64,000 bases of DNA from Riptortus pedestris (GCA_019009955.1 CM032228.1:208424001-208488000), one strand, 5' to 3'; shown: positions 14,403 through 27,718, counted from the first letter of the stretch. Numbers and translations are program-made. The notes: generated by a model from the sequence alone, not told the origin.

Positions 14403-15634
14403 AAAGATTAATAGATTGTAATTGACTTAAAAATTCGTGAATAAAATTAACCATAGAAAAATTATGAAAATATATCAAATTAATTCCCACAATGATCCCA
14501 AACCAATAGATATAAGTCCAATTCATTACACAAAACAAAAAGAGTAAAATAAATATTATTCATTTATTTTCGACCAATGCTAAATCAATTGAATACAAAA
14601 ATTCAAATTAATAAATTATTATATTTCTAAAATCTCCATAATAAAATATTAAAAAAAAATTGAGTAATTCTTTAACAGAATTTAATCCAGAACACTTCTA
14701 ACAGGAAGTTAAGTATGTTGGATGAATGAATGCAAGATATAATTTTCTTAGTCATCCTCCACGATTTCAAGAATCAGTAAGCAAAATGTCTGACGTCCTG
14801 ATATTTTTCAGCAGGGAGGAACGGTAAATCAATCACAGCACTCCACATGTATCACAGGCCCACTAAATCTGCACGGAAAGTAGACATGGACCACTGCCAA
14901 AAACTACTAAAGGACTGACCATTATTCATGAAGGATTCAGTCAAAATTTCGTAACCCGCTCAAGTCGAGCTAGACATCTTGGCAAGTTGGTAGGTTTGGT
15001 GACAACAGCGGGGCAGATGTGACGTCATTCGGGGCTCGATGATATCCGGACATCAATTCTAATATATAAATAGTACCGGGAGATCATAAATAGGTCTAGG
15101 TCTTTGGTCTATACGCTTCAGAACCCTTAAAAACCAACATGAAACTCAACTCGTGAAATAGACAACTATTTATTAACAACTACCTCAAACAGTAACAATC
15201 TACCATTATACTTGATCTACTTTTACTGGATTCTGTAATAACTAACGGAGGTAAGTTGTGAATTCTAAATAAATAAATTCAATAAAAGGATAATTTCCCA
15301 ACTAAAAAGAAATAATGATTGCATAAGCACATATATAAGAGGTACATGTATAAGTAAATCTAGGTGTAAAATTGCATATCTCTTAATTTCCAATTCTTGA
15401 ATAAAAAGTTAAATCTCGTGGACTATGTAAGTAAACATTTGTTCATTGGTCAAGTTTATTTCTTTAATGTAATGAATTTTATTATGTATTTGTTATAACA
15501 AAAGTAATGAGTAAGATCTCGGTCCACGGAGCTGATTTTGCTAGTAAGTCATTTTATCCACTTTATTCTTATTGCTTCTGCAGCTTGTATAATATAAGTA
15601 GTCTTTTGTTGAGTTCGGCTAGTAGGCTATGGTT
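14403..15634. other. No recognisable gene
   Basis: AT-rich except a somewhat more GC-rich stretch near 14,950-15,060 followed by TATAAATAG at about 15,063. No open reading frame supports a gene. Confidence 0.4.
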
Positions 15635-15762
15635 TTAGCATATTACCCTTAGGGAAAATCAGCTATTGAGGTCGTAGTCCTGACGAGATTTTCGAATTTT
15701 TTCTTCAAATGTCCATCGACCCTACCTAGGATATGACGAAAATGAGGTCCGTTCAAAATTGT

Positions 15763-15793
<31 letters not shown>

Positions 15794-15795
15794 CT
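15635..15795 (-). repeat. Repeat A copy, 3' part, interrupted at its TA array
   Basis: Starts with the reversed 3' end (TTAGCATATTACCCTTAGGG), passes AATGAGGTCCGTTCAAAAT, and reaches a (TA)n run at 15,766-15,793. The rest of the same copy resumes at 18,046, after a 2.2-kb insertion. Confidence 0.75.
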
Positions 15796-18045
15796 AGCTC
15801 AGATACCCGGCTTCGCCCGGGGATTGATTTGAGGCTGAATGGTGATGGTATTTTTTTTGGCAAGGCTTTACTTTGCACAATATTTTGACATTTACCCGGC
15901 CCAGTGTTTAGGGTTAATACCCGTCGTCCAGTGGAATTGTTAATAATAAAATTATCTGTTATTTAAGTCTTCAATCTCCTCAATAGTTTTATATTTCCCG
16001 TCTCCTGTGCATGTAGTTTTGTTTATAACATAATGAAAAGTATAATTCATAATCGTAGAAAGTCTTCTGTCTTCCAAACCATGTCTGAATAAAAGTTCCT
16101 TTCCCTTGATGCGGTACAAAGCTTAATGGTGACAGCGGTTTTAGGTACGTCATAACCGCTATTAAAAATACACTTTTGTAAACTGTATATTGATGTTCAG
16201 TATAGTATATCAGACATTAACGGGGCAGAGTTCATAAATACCAGAAATAACTGGGTGCATCTCCCCTGCGTTCATCCTTTTAAATTATTTACTTATGATA
16301 ATTAAAGAAATTCACATTCCGGAGAATAACACAACATTGCTATAAGCATCAATTAACATGTAACCATAGACCAATATGAGGTCGGCAGGGAAGCGGCAGA
16401 ACTGATAGGACAAAGGAAGTAGCTTGACACCTCCCTATGCCCAGTGCTGCAACACATTTAGAATATCAATCCTGTAATACATGAATTATATGAAACAAAA
16501 CAGATTACATTTTCTACACAATACTAAAACTGTTTGTTCAAATATTTTTCACGTTCTAATTAAAATAAAGTATTAAAATGCACATAGGGAAAACCGGCGT
16601 TTCTCATGAACTAAAGTTTGGATATGAGAAGGGGGGGGGGGAGGTCTGTAAACTTTACTTTGTGCAAGCTGGTGTGACCGTTAAATAATAACATAGAATT
16701 GCATGATTAAGGATAAAATTTTAAAAAATAGCTCCAAGACCCGGCTTCGCTCGGGAATTCATTTGAGGCTGAATGGTGATGGTATATTTTTGGCAAGGCT
16801 TTATTTTGCACAATATTTTGACATTTACCCGTCCCAGTGTTTAGGGGTAAAACCCGTCGTTTCTGGGGATTTGTTTAATAATCAAATTAATTTTTTATGT
16901 AAGACTTCACTGTCCTGCATATTGTCATAGTTACCGTTTCGTGTGCATTATGCATAGATTTGAATTATTAAGGAGAAAATATTGACATACATTTGAATAA
17001 ATTTTTTCAGGTGAGGTACCTGGTAGTTTCATATTGAAAATAAGTGTTGAGCAAACTTCTCTAAATAACAAAATAAACAACTTTTGTTATGTGCATATTT
17101 GCCGAAACCCCAATAGGAAATCACTATTATTATTTTCAGGCCTCCCTTATAACCCCCACTCCTGCCCGTCCCTAGAAATGTTAGTGTGGCTTATTATAAG
17201 AGAAGCGTTAGTGCTAATAGACATACCGAGTGTTTTATTTAGTTCGTTTGAGTCTTTTGTGCCAAATAAAATTGTTGACTCCCGCTATAATTTTTAGCGT
17301 TTAACGCCTTTATACTTCCGTATACGGCAAAAGTTTCTATAACAAAACCTACTTCAAATAAAAAAATAAACAACATTTGTTATGTGCATATTTGCCAAAA
17401 AAAACAATAGGAAACGAAATATCGCTATTTTTAATTTCAGGCCTCCCTTATAACCCCCACTCCTGAAAGTCAATAAAAATATTAGTATAGCATATTATAA
17501 TTTATGCGATAGTACTAATTCACATACCAAGTTTGGTTTTAGTTCGGTTGAGTCCTTTTGTGCCAAATAAAATTGTGGACTCCCGCTATAGTTTTTAGCG
17601 TATAACGCATTTATACTTCCGTATATGGCAAAAGTGCATATAATAAAAGTTACTCTAAAATTACAAAAATAAACAACTTTTGTTATGTGCATATTTGCTC
17701 AAAAAGCAATAGGAAACGAAATATCGTTATTTTTAATTTCAGGCCTCCCTTATAACCCCCACTCCTGTTTGTCTTAGAGAATATTAATATAGCCTAAAGT
17801 CTAAGTTGGGCTAGTAGTAATATACATACCAAGTTTCATAAAATTCGGTTCAGAGCCGTTTTATGCGTGAAAAGGTAACAAAACAAACAAACAAACAAAT
17901 AAACAAACAAACAAATAAACAAACAAACAAACAAACAGACACCAAAGAAACAAAATGCAGTTATGGTGTCTATGACATGTGAAACGAAAAGTTATCGTGA
18001 AATTTCGCGAAAAAAATCAATGTACAGACAGAGGTTACAATTTTA
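15796..18045 (+). mobile_element. 2.2-kb composite repeat inserted in a TA array
   Basis: It contains two copies of a head module starting CCCGGCTTCGCYCGGG (near 15,807 and 16,739; both continue TTTGAGGCTGAATGGTGATG). Three tandem units of about 300 bp then start AATAAACAAC at 17,072, 17,365 and 17,668, each with TTATGTGCATATTTGC and GCCTCCCTTATAACCCCCAC. After these come a (AAAC)n-type run at 17,876-17,940 and a terminal block at 17,948-18,045. No convincing protein is encoded. The arrangement resembles the 3' region of a retroposon with tandem subunits, but I cannot classify it. Confidence 0.65.
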
Positions 18046-18054
18046 TATATATAT

Positions 18055-18098
<44 letters not shown>

Positions 18099-18560
18099 CT
18101 GTTACCGCTCTAGCTGTCGTTTAATCGTTACTAAACTCGATATTTAGTCGTTTTATGTAAAAAGAAAGGTTAAGTTCGTTAACGGCTGAAATTGGACCAG
18201 AGGGAGGGGGGGGGGTTTAGAGGAGGAGAATTTTGAAAATTCGAAATATTTCAGTTACTATACGTCGGATCGAGAAAAAAATGTATAGAATCAATCTTAT
18301 AGCAAATTAAATGTACTATAAATATTGTTATATAAATGTATGAGTCATTTATTATACAATATATACACAAATATGTTCAGGTGACCCCCCTCCTTCTTAA
18401 GTTTTTGGGCTACTTAAATTATAAAAGAATGACCGCATTAGTTAACCTCCAAAATTGGCCCCCGGGGGGTGGGTTAAATTGAAAATTCGAAATATCTCCG
18501 TTATTATTAGTCGTATGAAAAATTATATATAAGCAATCTATTGAAAATTTAATTTACAAA
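18046..18560 (-). repeat. Repeat A copy, 5' part resuming after the insertion
   Basis: (TA)n at 18,046-18,093, then TTTGTCTGTTACCGCTCTAG, GTTCGTTAACGGCTGAAAT, a long G run near 18,210, and two successive matches to the AATATCTCCGTTA region. The 5' terminus is not visible. Confidence 0.7.
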
Positions 18561-19974
18561 ATTTACTTTGGTTTATCCATTTCTTTGGTATGGCAAAGAG
18601 TTAACGAGCTATGGCGGTATTAGGTAATTTATCGGGTAATCTTGGGGAAAAGGAGCTGTTTCGAGTACTCACATGACAAAATTACAATAAAAATCCCTTC
18701 AAATCTTCGTGAATCTCAGTAAATGAGTGGCAAATGTAAGCCGAAGCCGAAGTGTAAAATATAATATGTTTTATATATTTGTGAACGTGTTGTCAAATTT
18801 ATTTATTTCTATGGTGAGGACTCGGGCTCGTATTCCATTTTATTAATGGAATGATTAATCCTATTTCATTTAAAATATACCATATTACTTTATTATTGGG
18901 TTTTAATGTTGCCATAATTCGATTCCTCCAAAAATATTTCCAGTATAGTTTTTTTGAAGAACAAATATTGATAGAAAATCTACTTGAAAAACAAGTCAGG
19001 GATGCTTCTTGGAATTAGTAACTCTCATCTAAATTCAGCCCAATTAGCCATGTCGTCTATTTTCTAATTAGTTCTAACAAATTTATAGTTTGTTCCAATT
19101 AGTTGGCATACGAACGATTTATGGGGTTCCTATTGTGAGAACGTGGCTTCAAATTCACGGCTCAAATAAATTCATTTTGCCCTACTTTTTGATTTTTGTA
19201 ATTAATTATACGATTTAATAAATTAGCTCGATGGAAAATTAAGTAATGGTTTACTATCGAATGGCGTTTTACGATTCAGTAAACTATCCTAATTTCAGGC
19301 TTGGGAAAACATACATAAATATTGCAATTTATTTTAAAATATATACATACACGGTGAATATAAATAAAATAACAAATTGGGGCGTATTTCTTTTCTTAGA
19401 AGAGAGTTAGGTTTCGCTGGCCTGTTTTTAAGGAAAACACTCCAGTGTGTCTCGTTATAAATAGTTGTCTTTTCATCTTGCTAGCTACACTTGCTCTGAA
19501 ACTGGACAACCTTTTTATTTCGGAGTGTTAGTCACGGACTCCCATGTTGGCTCACCTGGTCTCCTCTTCACCATTCCCTTCAATCACCATGACGTGCTTG
19601 TTCAACTGCTATTAGCTATCGCCATTAAATGAATATTGCTCTCCCAAACATAAAGACCCCATTAATAAGACATTATCTTTTCATATTACCAACTATTAAA
19701 TTCATATAAATAGTAATAATCGAGATATTTCTTTTTTTTTTTATTTTCCATAAAAAAATAAGCCAAATATATTACGAAACGGCTTATTCCAAGCTTATTA
19801 AATACCAAATATTGCTTTTAAGGGGCTTTTTCGATGCGAGATAATATAGAAATAGCTTGTGTGATGACGTCATCGATTAAGATTTGACGTTTTTAACTCG
19901 AAAATGTTTTTAATATAGCTCTACAACATAGTTATATTATATTATATTTAACAGTTTATTGAAACATCATTATT
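18561..19974. other. No recognisable gene
   Basis: AT-rich; I see no gene or clear repeat. Confidence 0.4.
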
Positions 19975-20385
19975 ACTAATGATCATATTCGTTAATACCT
20001 GAAATCGGACCAGGAATAGCGGGGTGCGTTAAAAGAGAAGAGAATTCGAAATATCTTGATTCTTAAGAGTTGATTCGAAAAAGTTTATGGGACCAATCAT
20101 ATTTTTGTTAGTTTTCATCAATTGTTATTCTACACTTTTTTTTTTCTAATCTGGAGTATTTAGCGTGTCATTTGTAGTTTTGTGTTTTCCCCACTTATTA
20201 TCGCCCCTTTACTTTAAGTAACGGAGTGTCTAAAAATCTCATTTCAAGCGTATATTTCAATTTCCTTTAAAACAGACTTGTTACTATGATAGAAGTACAA
20301 AATTTAGTAGATATTGAGATGAGGTCACCAACGTATCATTTCAGCAATTAGAAAATTTTAATTTATGCAGCCCCTGCGTGAAGGA
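19975..20385 (-). repeat. Diverged repeat A copy
   Basis: Reverse-oriented: TTCGTTAATACCTGAAATCGG, then AATTCGAAATATCTTGATT, ending at GCAGCCCCTGCGTGAAGGA. It lacks the 3' half. Confidence 0.6.
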
Positions 20386-22768
20386 CATTTTTAACCTCCG
20401 TCCCTGAATAAACCCTCATTTTGACTGATCTGATTTTTACAAGTTTAAAATACCAATTTTAAGTTGTGTAGGGCCAATTACTCTTCCGAAAGCGAGATTT
20501 CGAGAGTATATAAAGCACCAAAAAAAAACGGTCGTAATGCAAAACATCTACATTTACAACATGGATTCTTCCTGGGATTTTATTAGTATAAAACACATAA
20601 CCACACGTGTCTCTAGTATGGTTATTTTAATGAAAAAGAATCAACTTTTCGTAAAAGTATAGAATCTCTTAAAAACAAACAGGCCAAATGAAATAACTTT
20701 CCTTAACAAAAATTTACAATCACCTATAAATAGCATTCATAGGTAAATAAAATTGCTTATAGTAAACCACCATGAAGTTGTAAAACTAATGAACTAATGT
20801 TGACATTATAAACAATCATCAATTTGCTTACGTCAGTATTTTTCCTTTCAGAATTTAATTAGTTGTTTCTAATATTAGAGATTTTCAGCTTTCTTTTCTC
20901 TACTCCGAGCTATTGATAGATACATTTTAGTTCTGCCCATTACCAACTTTATAGGAAATAACCGGGACCGAACTTAATAATGTACCATTGTCTTGATGGA
21001 CTTTATGATAAAAAAAGCTCTTATGAAAATAATAGAAGTCTTTTAGAATATCATAAAATATTTACATAATCACTCACAGTTTGTTCTAAATAAATAATAA
21101 TTTAAATAATAAATGAAGTGAGTAAACTTTAGGCGCTTTTTGACCTAAAGATAATTGCACAGAACCACAATGCAATTAAAAAGGACATGTCAAAAAAATG
21201 TATATTTGCCACTTACTCAATCAAGAAAGTTCTAATTAATTGGTTTAACATGGTTAATCATTTTGTAGTAAAATATATGCAAACTTCTAAGAAATATAGT
21301 CTGATTTGTGGGAAAATATAACTTCAGATATGGCCCAAAAGTCCCATTGTTTTACATATGATGGGATTCGACTTGGGACAAGTTTAGGATTATTGGCTCA
21401 AGGCTCCCAGAAAAGTTTTAAAAGGCTTTTATTCGCACCAAATAAAACTTCAGGGACATCCTAAATTTTCCTGACTTTATTTTTATTTTGGTGTCTATAA
21501 TAAGGGGTTATTGGTCACGTTCTAAAGTAGTTACTTTAGGCCAGTAACTTTATGCTGCTAAAATATTTAAATGTTTCAGCACTTTTCTTTCATTAATAAA
21601 TATTATGAAGTTCGCATTTTGTTCAAAAACTTACATTCATGGCAGCATTGCTTAGACAACTGTAATTTCGGCTAGTAATAACCTTCAACCCCTTGACTGA
21701 CTGCGATATATCCATTAGCCGTCACCAGGTGAGTTTTGAGTTCTTTGTAGTGTAATTTATATTTCACACTTATTTCTGCATCTTCAAGCTTCCCAGAGAA
21801 TTTTCTGTCATTGTCTATTGTTTAGCTTCTTTTTTTATTCCATGTTTTAAATAAAATAGTCTGAATTTTTATTTGATTTGCTCCATTTTTCAATTTATGT
21901 TTTATTTTATTGCTCAACATAAATTGTTTGCAGTATTTATACATTACATACGTTTCTAATATAGCTTAGCATTATTGTTCCTCAAGTTTTTCACTCCCAT
22001 CACCACATCGTGACAAATGTATAAGAGAAGTTAAGAGCAATCATCAATAGTAACTATTGTTATTTTTGTTTGTGTCAATGAGGAGCCACAAAATTTTGTT
22101 CTTGATAAACCTCATTAGTAACTTATTTAAATACAGACGGCAATGACCAACTAAAAATTATTTATAAAGGTTTGAAGTTATTGAAAACTGGTAAAGGATG
22201 ACCAAACGGACGAAAATGTACATCATAGTTGATCACAAGAAGTTTACTGGAATAACTGGAACAGCAACTAATAAAATAAAAGTAGTGCTTAGTGCATATA
22301 CTGAAATTAACCCTAAACCGAGTTGATTATAATTCAGCTGGCTTTTAGTATATTTCCTTTAAGGGCTGAGATAAGATCAAAAGGACTAGTCACAACATGC
22401 CAAAAGGAGTTCATACTATTCAGAGGTACACGTCAAGACTGATGTGAAATGTTGGTCAGTATTAAAAAGGGCTGATCGTGTATATATTAATTGTGGATCT
22501 GAAATCGGTTTTAAAAAAGAGCAAAGTCTACTGAGCAGAAGTCTGGACATATTGCGAGATGTTAGTATAATTTCTACTGAAGAACATGTTTATTTAGTGA
22601 AACAAGAACAGTAGTCGTCAATTGAGTTAGGGAAAGATTTTTCATTCCATTACCTTCAGTGTATTCTGTTAGGATTCTTCCATGAGCCTTTATAACGCCA
22701 AAAGTTTAATAAATGGTGCTTTTGAATTTTTAAACATTTTCTCACCAAAACAATTATCAGAAGAAGAA
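20386..22768. other. No recognisable gene downstream of shakB
   Basis: AT-rich. Part may belong to the shakB 3' UTR or flank. A partial match to the 30,400-30,600 repeat occurs near 21,780-21,900. Confidence 0.35.
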
Positions 22769-22774
22769 TTTATT
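22769..22774 (-). terminator. Candidate poly(A) signal for shakB
   Basis: The first AATAAA on the minus strand after the stop, about 300 nt downstream. This spacing is plausible for a 3' UTR, but the hexamer is common in AT-rich DNA. Confidence 0.3.
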
Positions 22775-23075
22775 TCCTCTTTTATGTAGGTTTTTTGATG
22801 ACCAAGCAACCGTACTGACGAAACCCTACAACCGATTCGCCCATTTTGGTCCATACAGAATATATCATTTCAATATTTTAACACGAAATATTTTTTCGAT
22901 AAAATACGAAGTTTATAATTCCGATATATAAAAGAATCGATTCCAGTCTAATGCTATAGTGGTTCTTAAACTGACCCACTAGTATCATGCCACGACCCAA
23001 AGCAATCGGTTGAAATGTTTGGAAATGCCAAAGCAATGCTTAGTGAAAACATATTAAAACAGGAACATACCTGTG

Positions 23076-23301
23076 CTAGGCATCCATGGCCTCGTGTTTG
23101 GAAGATCCCAGCCTTGAGGCTAGTTCGTGTACGACATCCCGGAATATGATACAGTCGATATTCTCGCCGAGCATGTAGAGCAAGAACCAATCTCCCATCT
23201 TGGATCTCCGGACGATGGCATCTATTGCCTCCCGATGAACCAGTCGGAACCTCAACCGAAGGAGGTATACCCGCATCCGGGGGCTAAGAATTATTATTAT
23301 C
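23076..23301 (-). CDS. shakB: shakB-like innexin, last coding exon (C-terminal tail)
   Basis: The acceptor TTTATTTTTCAG precedes G at 23,301, completing the Arg codon split from exon 3. The translation runs [20 protein letters not shown], then [32 protein letters not shown], and ends HEAMDA before a stop at 23,076-23,078. The GDWFLLY..G.N.D..IFRDV pattern is the conserved cytoplasmic C-terminal motif of innexins, and the R-R-S-K-MGDW version is shakB-like. The tail after it is short and poorly conserved, as usual for this family. Met at 23,276 is internal and not a start. Confidence 0.92.
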
Positions 23302-24969
23302 CTGAAAAATAAACATAAAATATATTTCTTCTAGGGAAACTGGGAAGTAGAGGAACTAATTAATTGGATGTGCATAGTAGGCCTGTTTTCTCTACAATAC
23401 GTTTATTTTGACAGAGTGCACTTTCAGAGCAACAGCTCCATGTTCAATGCCGTTTGAAGAGTGTTATAGATCACTAGCTTACACCACGGCTGCCGGGAGA
23501 CGCTCTTCAAAAGGCATTCAAGATGGAACTGTATCTCTGAAAGTGCACTCTGTCAAAATAAACGTATTGTAGAGGAAAACAGGCCTACTGTGTACAACCA
23601 GATACAATTTATTAGTAATACAGAGCCCATTTGAAAAATTAAATTATCATTTTAATTGGATTTTTTTATTTGTAAATCTAAGTGGAATCCATCTAATTTA
23701 ACTCTTTAAGCTCCACTCGTTTGAAAAAGAACTTGTTTAATTTCATAGTACTGATTAATAATGCAGGAGTTCTTATGCTTAATACATATTTCCAACTTAC
23801 CGCATTAAAAGAAAACGAAAAATACTTAAAAGTCAGCGAAGCAGTGGAAAAAAAAAGCATTTAAGTTGGCGGAGTTCTAGTTCTAACAATCGAAAAGCAA
23901 TGTTCAAATGAGAAGAATGAAAGCAATTAGTTCTACCTGCTATATCTTAGACAAGACAATGCACTGCTACGTCAAAAGCCTGGCGCTCATAGCTTATCTG
24001 AGGGCTTACTAATATTTGGCAGAAGGCAAGCAGGTACAGTCATTGGGGAGCTAGTTAAGTGTAAGTATTGAGGAAGCTGACAGAGTCTCGAAAAGGGAGA
24101 ACAAGTGTGAGCCAAGTACTTAGTGGGGAATGGCTATACACAAAATTTAGTCATTTCTCCCATGTTGTAGAACGTTGAGGGAGATACAGATTTCTACTTA
24201 TTCTAGTATCCGCAAGGCACTTAAGAGTAACGTTTAAAGAGTAATTCTTATTAGACTGCTTTTAAGAGATAGTAATAGTACAATGTCATAAGTACAAAAT
24301 AAATAACACTAATAAAGAGTGTAGAACGACATAAATAATTTTGTAGGATGTTACCAGCTACTTTATGTAAGCCGTCATTTTTTTATTTGTATCATTTGTC
24401 TATGAAGTACTAAATTAGGTAACAGATATCATGAAAAGAATCTTCTAATATAATTCCTGTGATAGCACATTTAGTGCCAAAATAATACACATTATTGTCT
24501 AAATAAATTAATGTTATACACCTCGTTATTTAGATATTCATACCAATTCAATACAATTTGTATTTTATTCAAATAGAGATTGCTTATTAATGTATCATAA
24601 TAAAAGCTAATCTAATTTTTAAGTCAAACCATAAAATAGTCTTTTAGAAGGAATATTTCTGTTTTTAGACATAAGAAATGATAGAGACGGCTGTTTTCTT
24701 TCCCTTCCAATCGTAAATTAATTTAATCGCAAGGCACTTTAAATATTAACGTTTTTTATAGTTTGAAGGCTACTGAATATCACTTGGAAAATTGGGGAAA
24801 AAATCTTTGTACACTCGGAAAAGAACAGTTTACTTGTAATGGTGACAAAACATTTGAAATCTATACTTAACTCAATAAATATGTTATTTTTAATCCTTAG
24901 ACTTAAAAACTATAATGTAAATGAGAGAAGACGTGTAAAGACTGTTATTAAAAATTAAAATATACTCAC
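23302..24969 (-). other. shakB intron 3 (1,668 bp)
   Basis: Begins with GTGAGT at 24,969 and ends in a T-rich tract plus CAG at 23,302. It contains a 226-bp near-perfect hairpin element (23,370-23,595) close to the acceptor. The rest is AT-rich. Confidence 0.88.
23370..23595. mobile_element. Hairpin MITE in shakB intron 3
   Basis: Two arms of about 90 bp are near-perfect reverse complements. The left begins AGTAGGCCTGTTTTC and includes TTTATTTTGACAGAGTGCAC; the right is its complement, ending CAGGCCTACT. The loop is about 45 bp. There is no coding capacity. No clear target duplication is visible. Confidence 0.85.
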
Positions 24970-25258
24970 CTATAAACTATAACAAGAAAGGTTAAGCCTC
25001 CCAAGATGAGGAACCAAAACCAAAGGAAGACGTATATCTTCTCGTTGACGACGTTCAACGGAAGAATACAGACTGCATCGTGTCTCTCCACTTCGCCGGA
25101 GACACCATACTTGTAGAAGGTGCATTTAGTCATCCTTGGGAAGATGAAGATCATGGGGTCAATTCGATCTTCCTGGTCACTCTCAAGGAACGTGAACACG
25201 TCGATCCCGAACGTCATAAAGGCCCCGTCGAAGAAACGGTCCATGAGGAACATCTGAC
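24970..25258 (-). CDS. shakB: shakB-like innexin, coding exon 3 (TM3 end, loop 2, TM4)
   Basis: The acceptor CTCTGTCTAG at 25,260-25,259 precedes GTCAGATG, completing Gly191 and giving [17 protein letters not shown]. The exon ends GTTTATAG before the consensus donor GTGAGT at 24,969, splitting an Arg codon. It encodes the end of TM3, extracellular loop 2 with Cys236 and Cys254 ([10 protein letters not shown], then [11 protein letters not shown]), and TM4 ([14 protein letters not shown]). Cys spacing and the [12 protein letters not shown] stretch before TM4 are innexin hallmarks. There is no stop or frameshift. Similarity to shakB is high throughout, with most changes conservative. Confidence 0.93.
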
Positions 25259-26686
25259 CTAGACAGAGGTTGGTACAAGGTAACCGAAGCAGTGAACAGT
25301 TGCATGCTTACATTATATCTTGGAGGAAAATATAATACATAATGTATCCCTAAGCTTTTCATAGTTCACATTTATTTACAATATGTACATTACCGATTAA
25401 ATTGATATTCATTTTTACAAAAACTATGCCCGCAATGCATTAAAGACTTAAGAGAGAGTAATTGTATCATAAATACAATCAACGCCAATTCATAGTCTAG
25501 AACAACATAAATAATATTGTAAAGATATAATTTCTGTTAAGTTTAAAAAAAAATCAATAATTCAACGAAGAACATAAATAATTCTTCATGACTGGAGATT
25601 GAGCTATGAAGGCCCTAATATTTTTACAAAGCATCAATCGCTCATCGACCTGTTTTGGAAAATCCATTCTTCTTTTGGGTTCATAAAATACTTAGTTTAC
25701 AATTCATAAAAACAAAATTGTTAGTTGACTAGAAATAAAGAAAAATATCCCCTTTAACAACAACAATAACAATGCATACAAACCGTATGAGTTTAGGGAG
25801 GAAATTCATCATTTCTTTGGTTTCTTGTATTATAACTGAAATTAAGACAGAGTAAAATGACTATATTTTTTACGGTCCTTGGTGGGATACCTGAAAAAAT
25901 GGTCAACACCTCCACTATATATACCTAATATCTTTACCCCAAACTGGGGGACCGAACGCATGCTCTGGAATTAAGAGGTAAAACCTAGTGGAGTTGTTGA
26001 TCATCTCTTCAGATATCTCTCTAAAGGCAGTGAGCATTCTAGTCTAGACTATTTTTCCAACCAAGGATATATAAACCGACCACCATCAGCCAGAAAATTC
26101 AAGTAATACCTGGAAAGCTTATCATATTCCTGAGTACAAAATAATGGGTAAAACCGTGCCAAAACAGACGTTACTGATATCTTTCAGGTATCCAGCGAAA
26201 ACGTTCCTCATTAATAAATATTTTACGCCATAGAAGTCCCCAACATCAATTAAATACAATAAATAGTAAGAAAATTATTCCCACCACGAAAATATTAATA
26301 CAAGTTTTGCTTGACATTATAATTGTTTTTATAGCATCATATAATTTCGATTTTATAATAAGTATACAAAATATCATTAGTGCACCTCATTAGGTTTTTG
26401 CGTTTCAATGAGATAGTGTTATAAATTATCTAAACATGAGAATATAAAAAATGTCACCAGAAAACATTTTCATTTGATTATCGGTCATCAGTGGAAATTA
26501 AAAATAAATACATAGGTTTTGATTTTATTATCATTACCAAGTAGTGATTTTTCCCAAACAATAAGTGGCATAGAAATATATATATGCAAGAAAGTGTGTA
26601 TGTACCTATATAAAAGTATAACACACTTAGTATAACTTAGTTATATAACATATTAAAAGCTGTAGAAATTAGAAATGTATTATATA

Positions 26687-26865
26687 ATTATTATTATTTA
26701 TTAACCTCCATTTTGTGTTACTATGGCTAATCAGGAAGGCATATCTATAGGTTACCAACCTTTTCTAGCCAGGGCGAGCCTAAGGGTTTTATTTGATGAG
26801 TTTGTCATTAAATAACTTCCTATTGTTATTTATTTACATCAACTTTATGCTACTGTGGCTAAATA
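26687..26865 (-). mobile_element. SINE remnant
   Basis: Reverse-oriented body of the copy 1 SINE (GTTACTATGGCTAATCAGG, CTAGCCAGGGCGAGCC, CATTAAATAA). A second short tail-like piece (ATGCTACTGTGGCTAA) follows. The tRNA head is absent. Confidence 0.7.
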
Positions 26866-27718
26866 AGTCACTGACCGAAATACTTCCATTTCTGACAACA
26901 TACAGTGAGCGTCATCATTCTACTACCTTGTATGAAACCTGTTTTCCCTTCTATCAGAAAATGTAGAAGACACGATCTCCATTTCACAGTCTGTTAGGAA
27001 CTGCCTCCGCCCAATATATAACTGTCCAAGCCTAGCAGGGGCTATTCTAGGGTATTTGAAATTGAGGTTGGGTCCTCCTTTTTCTGAGCAAAAATCAAGT
27101 ACCTATTTTTTTCTACTTAAATCGGAAATATTTAAAGACATTTTATATATGTAAGAAATTAAACAACATTTCTAGCTTTATTCAAGATGTATGTTTAAAC
27201 ATTGAAAGAATAACATTCTTTAAAAAAACAATTAATTTCATTGTTCTAAAAACTAGTGGGCTGCTAAATTTAAAAGGTTATTTTTCGATTCTTGACAACA
27301 TAAAGCAGACTTTGTAGTATATCTATAATGAAGTGGGTAAGATTGATTGATAGCTAATAGGAGCTCGAGTGCAACATCTGGAAGTAGCTGCATGTGGTTA
27401 TATCCACCAACTCAATATTAATGAGGCTATTAACCCAATGGTGCCATTAATAGATTGATGCATATCCATGTTTCCTTCTCAAATAAACTTTAGTACAATT
27501 TTGTAAGATTTAATTTATGGTTTCATATAATTTTACAAACTGAACTAGTCTAATAATTTCTTTAAATAATCGGTGTCATTTTATACAACTGAGCCAATAT
27601 GTAGATGTATGTTACTGGATCCAAACTAATCTATAACGTTAAAATTATACTTCAAGTGAGATAGGATGATAAAAATTAATATCTAATTCTGAATTATGGA
27701 AAATTGAACTTGAAAAGT

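Noticed and set aside
16703..16930. 75-residue frame in the 2.2-kb repeat
   Set aside because: Its sequence recurs as non-coding repeat at 15,796 with frame-breaking differences.
23127..23312. Plus-strand frame opposite the last shakB exon
   Set aside because: Antisense shadow; the minus frame carries the innexin C-terminal motif.
25080..25262. Plus-strand frame opposite shakB exon 3
   Set aside because: Antisense shadow of the exon encoding TM4.
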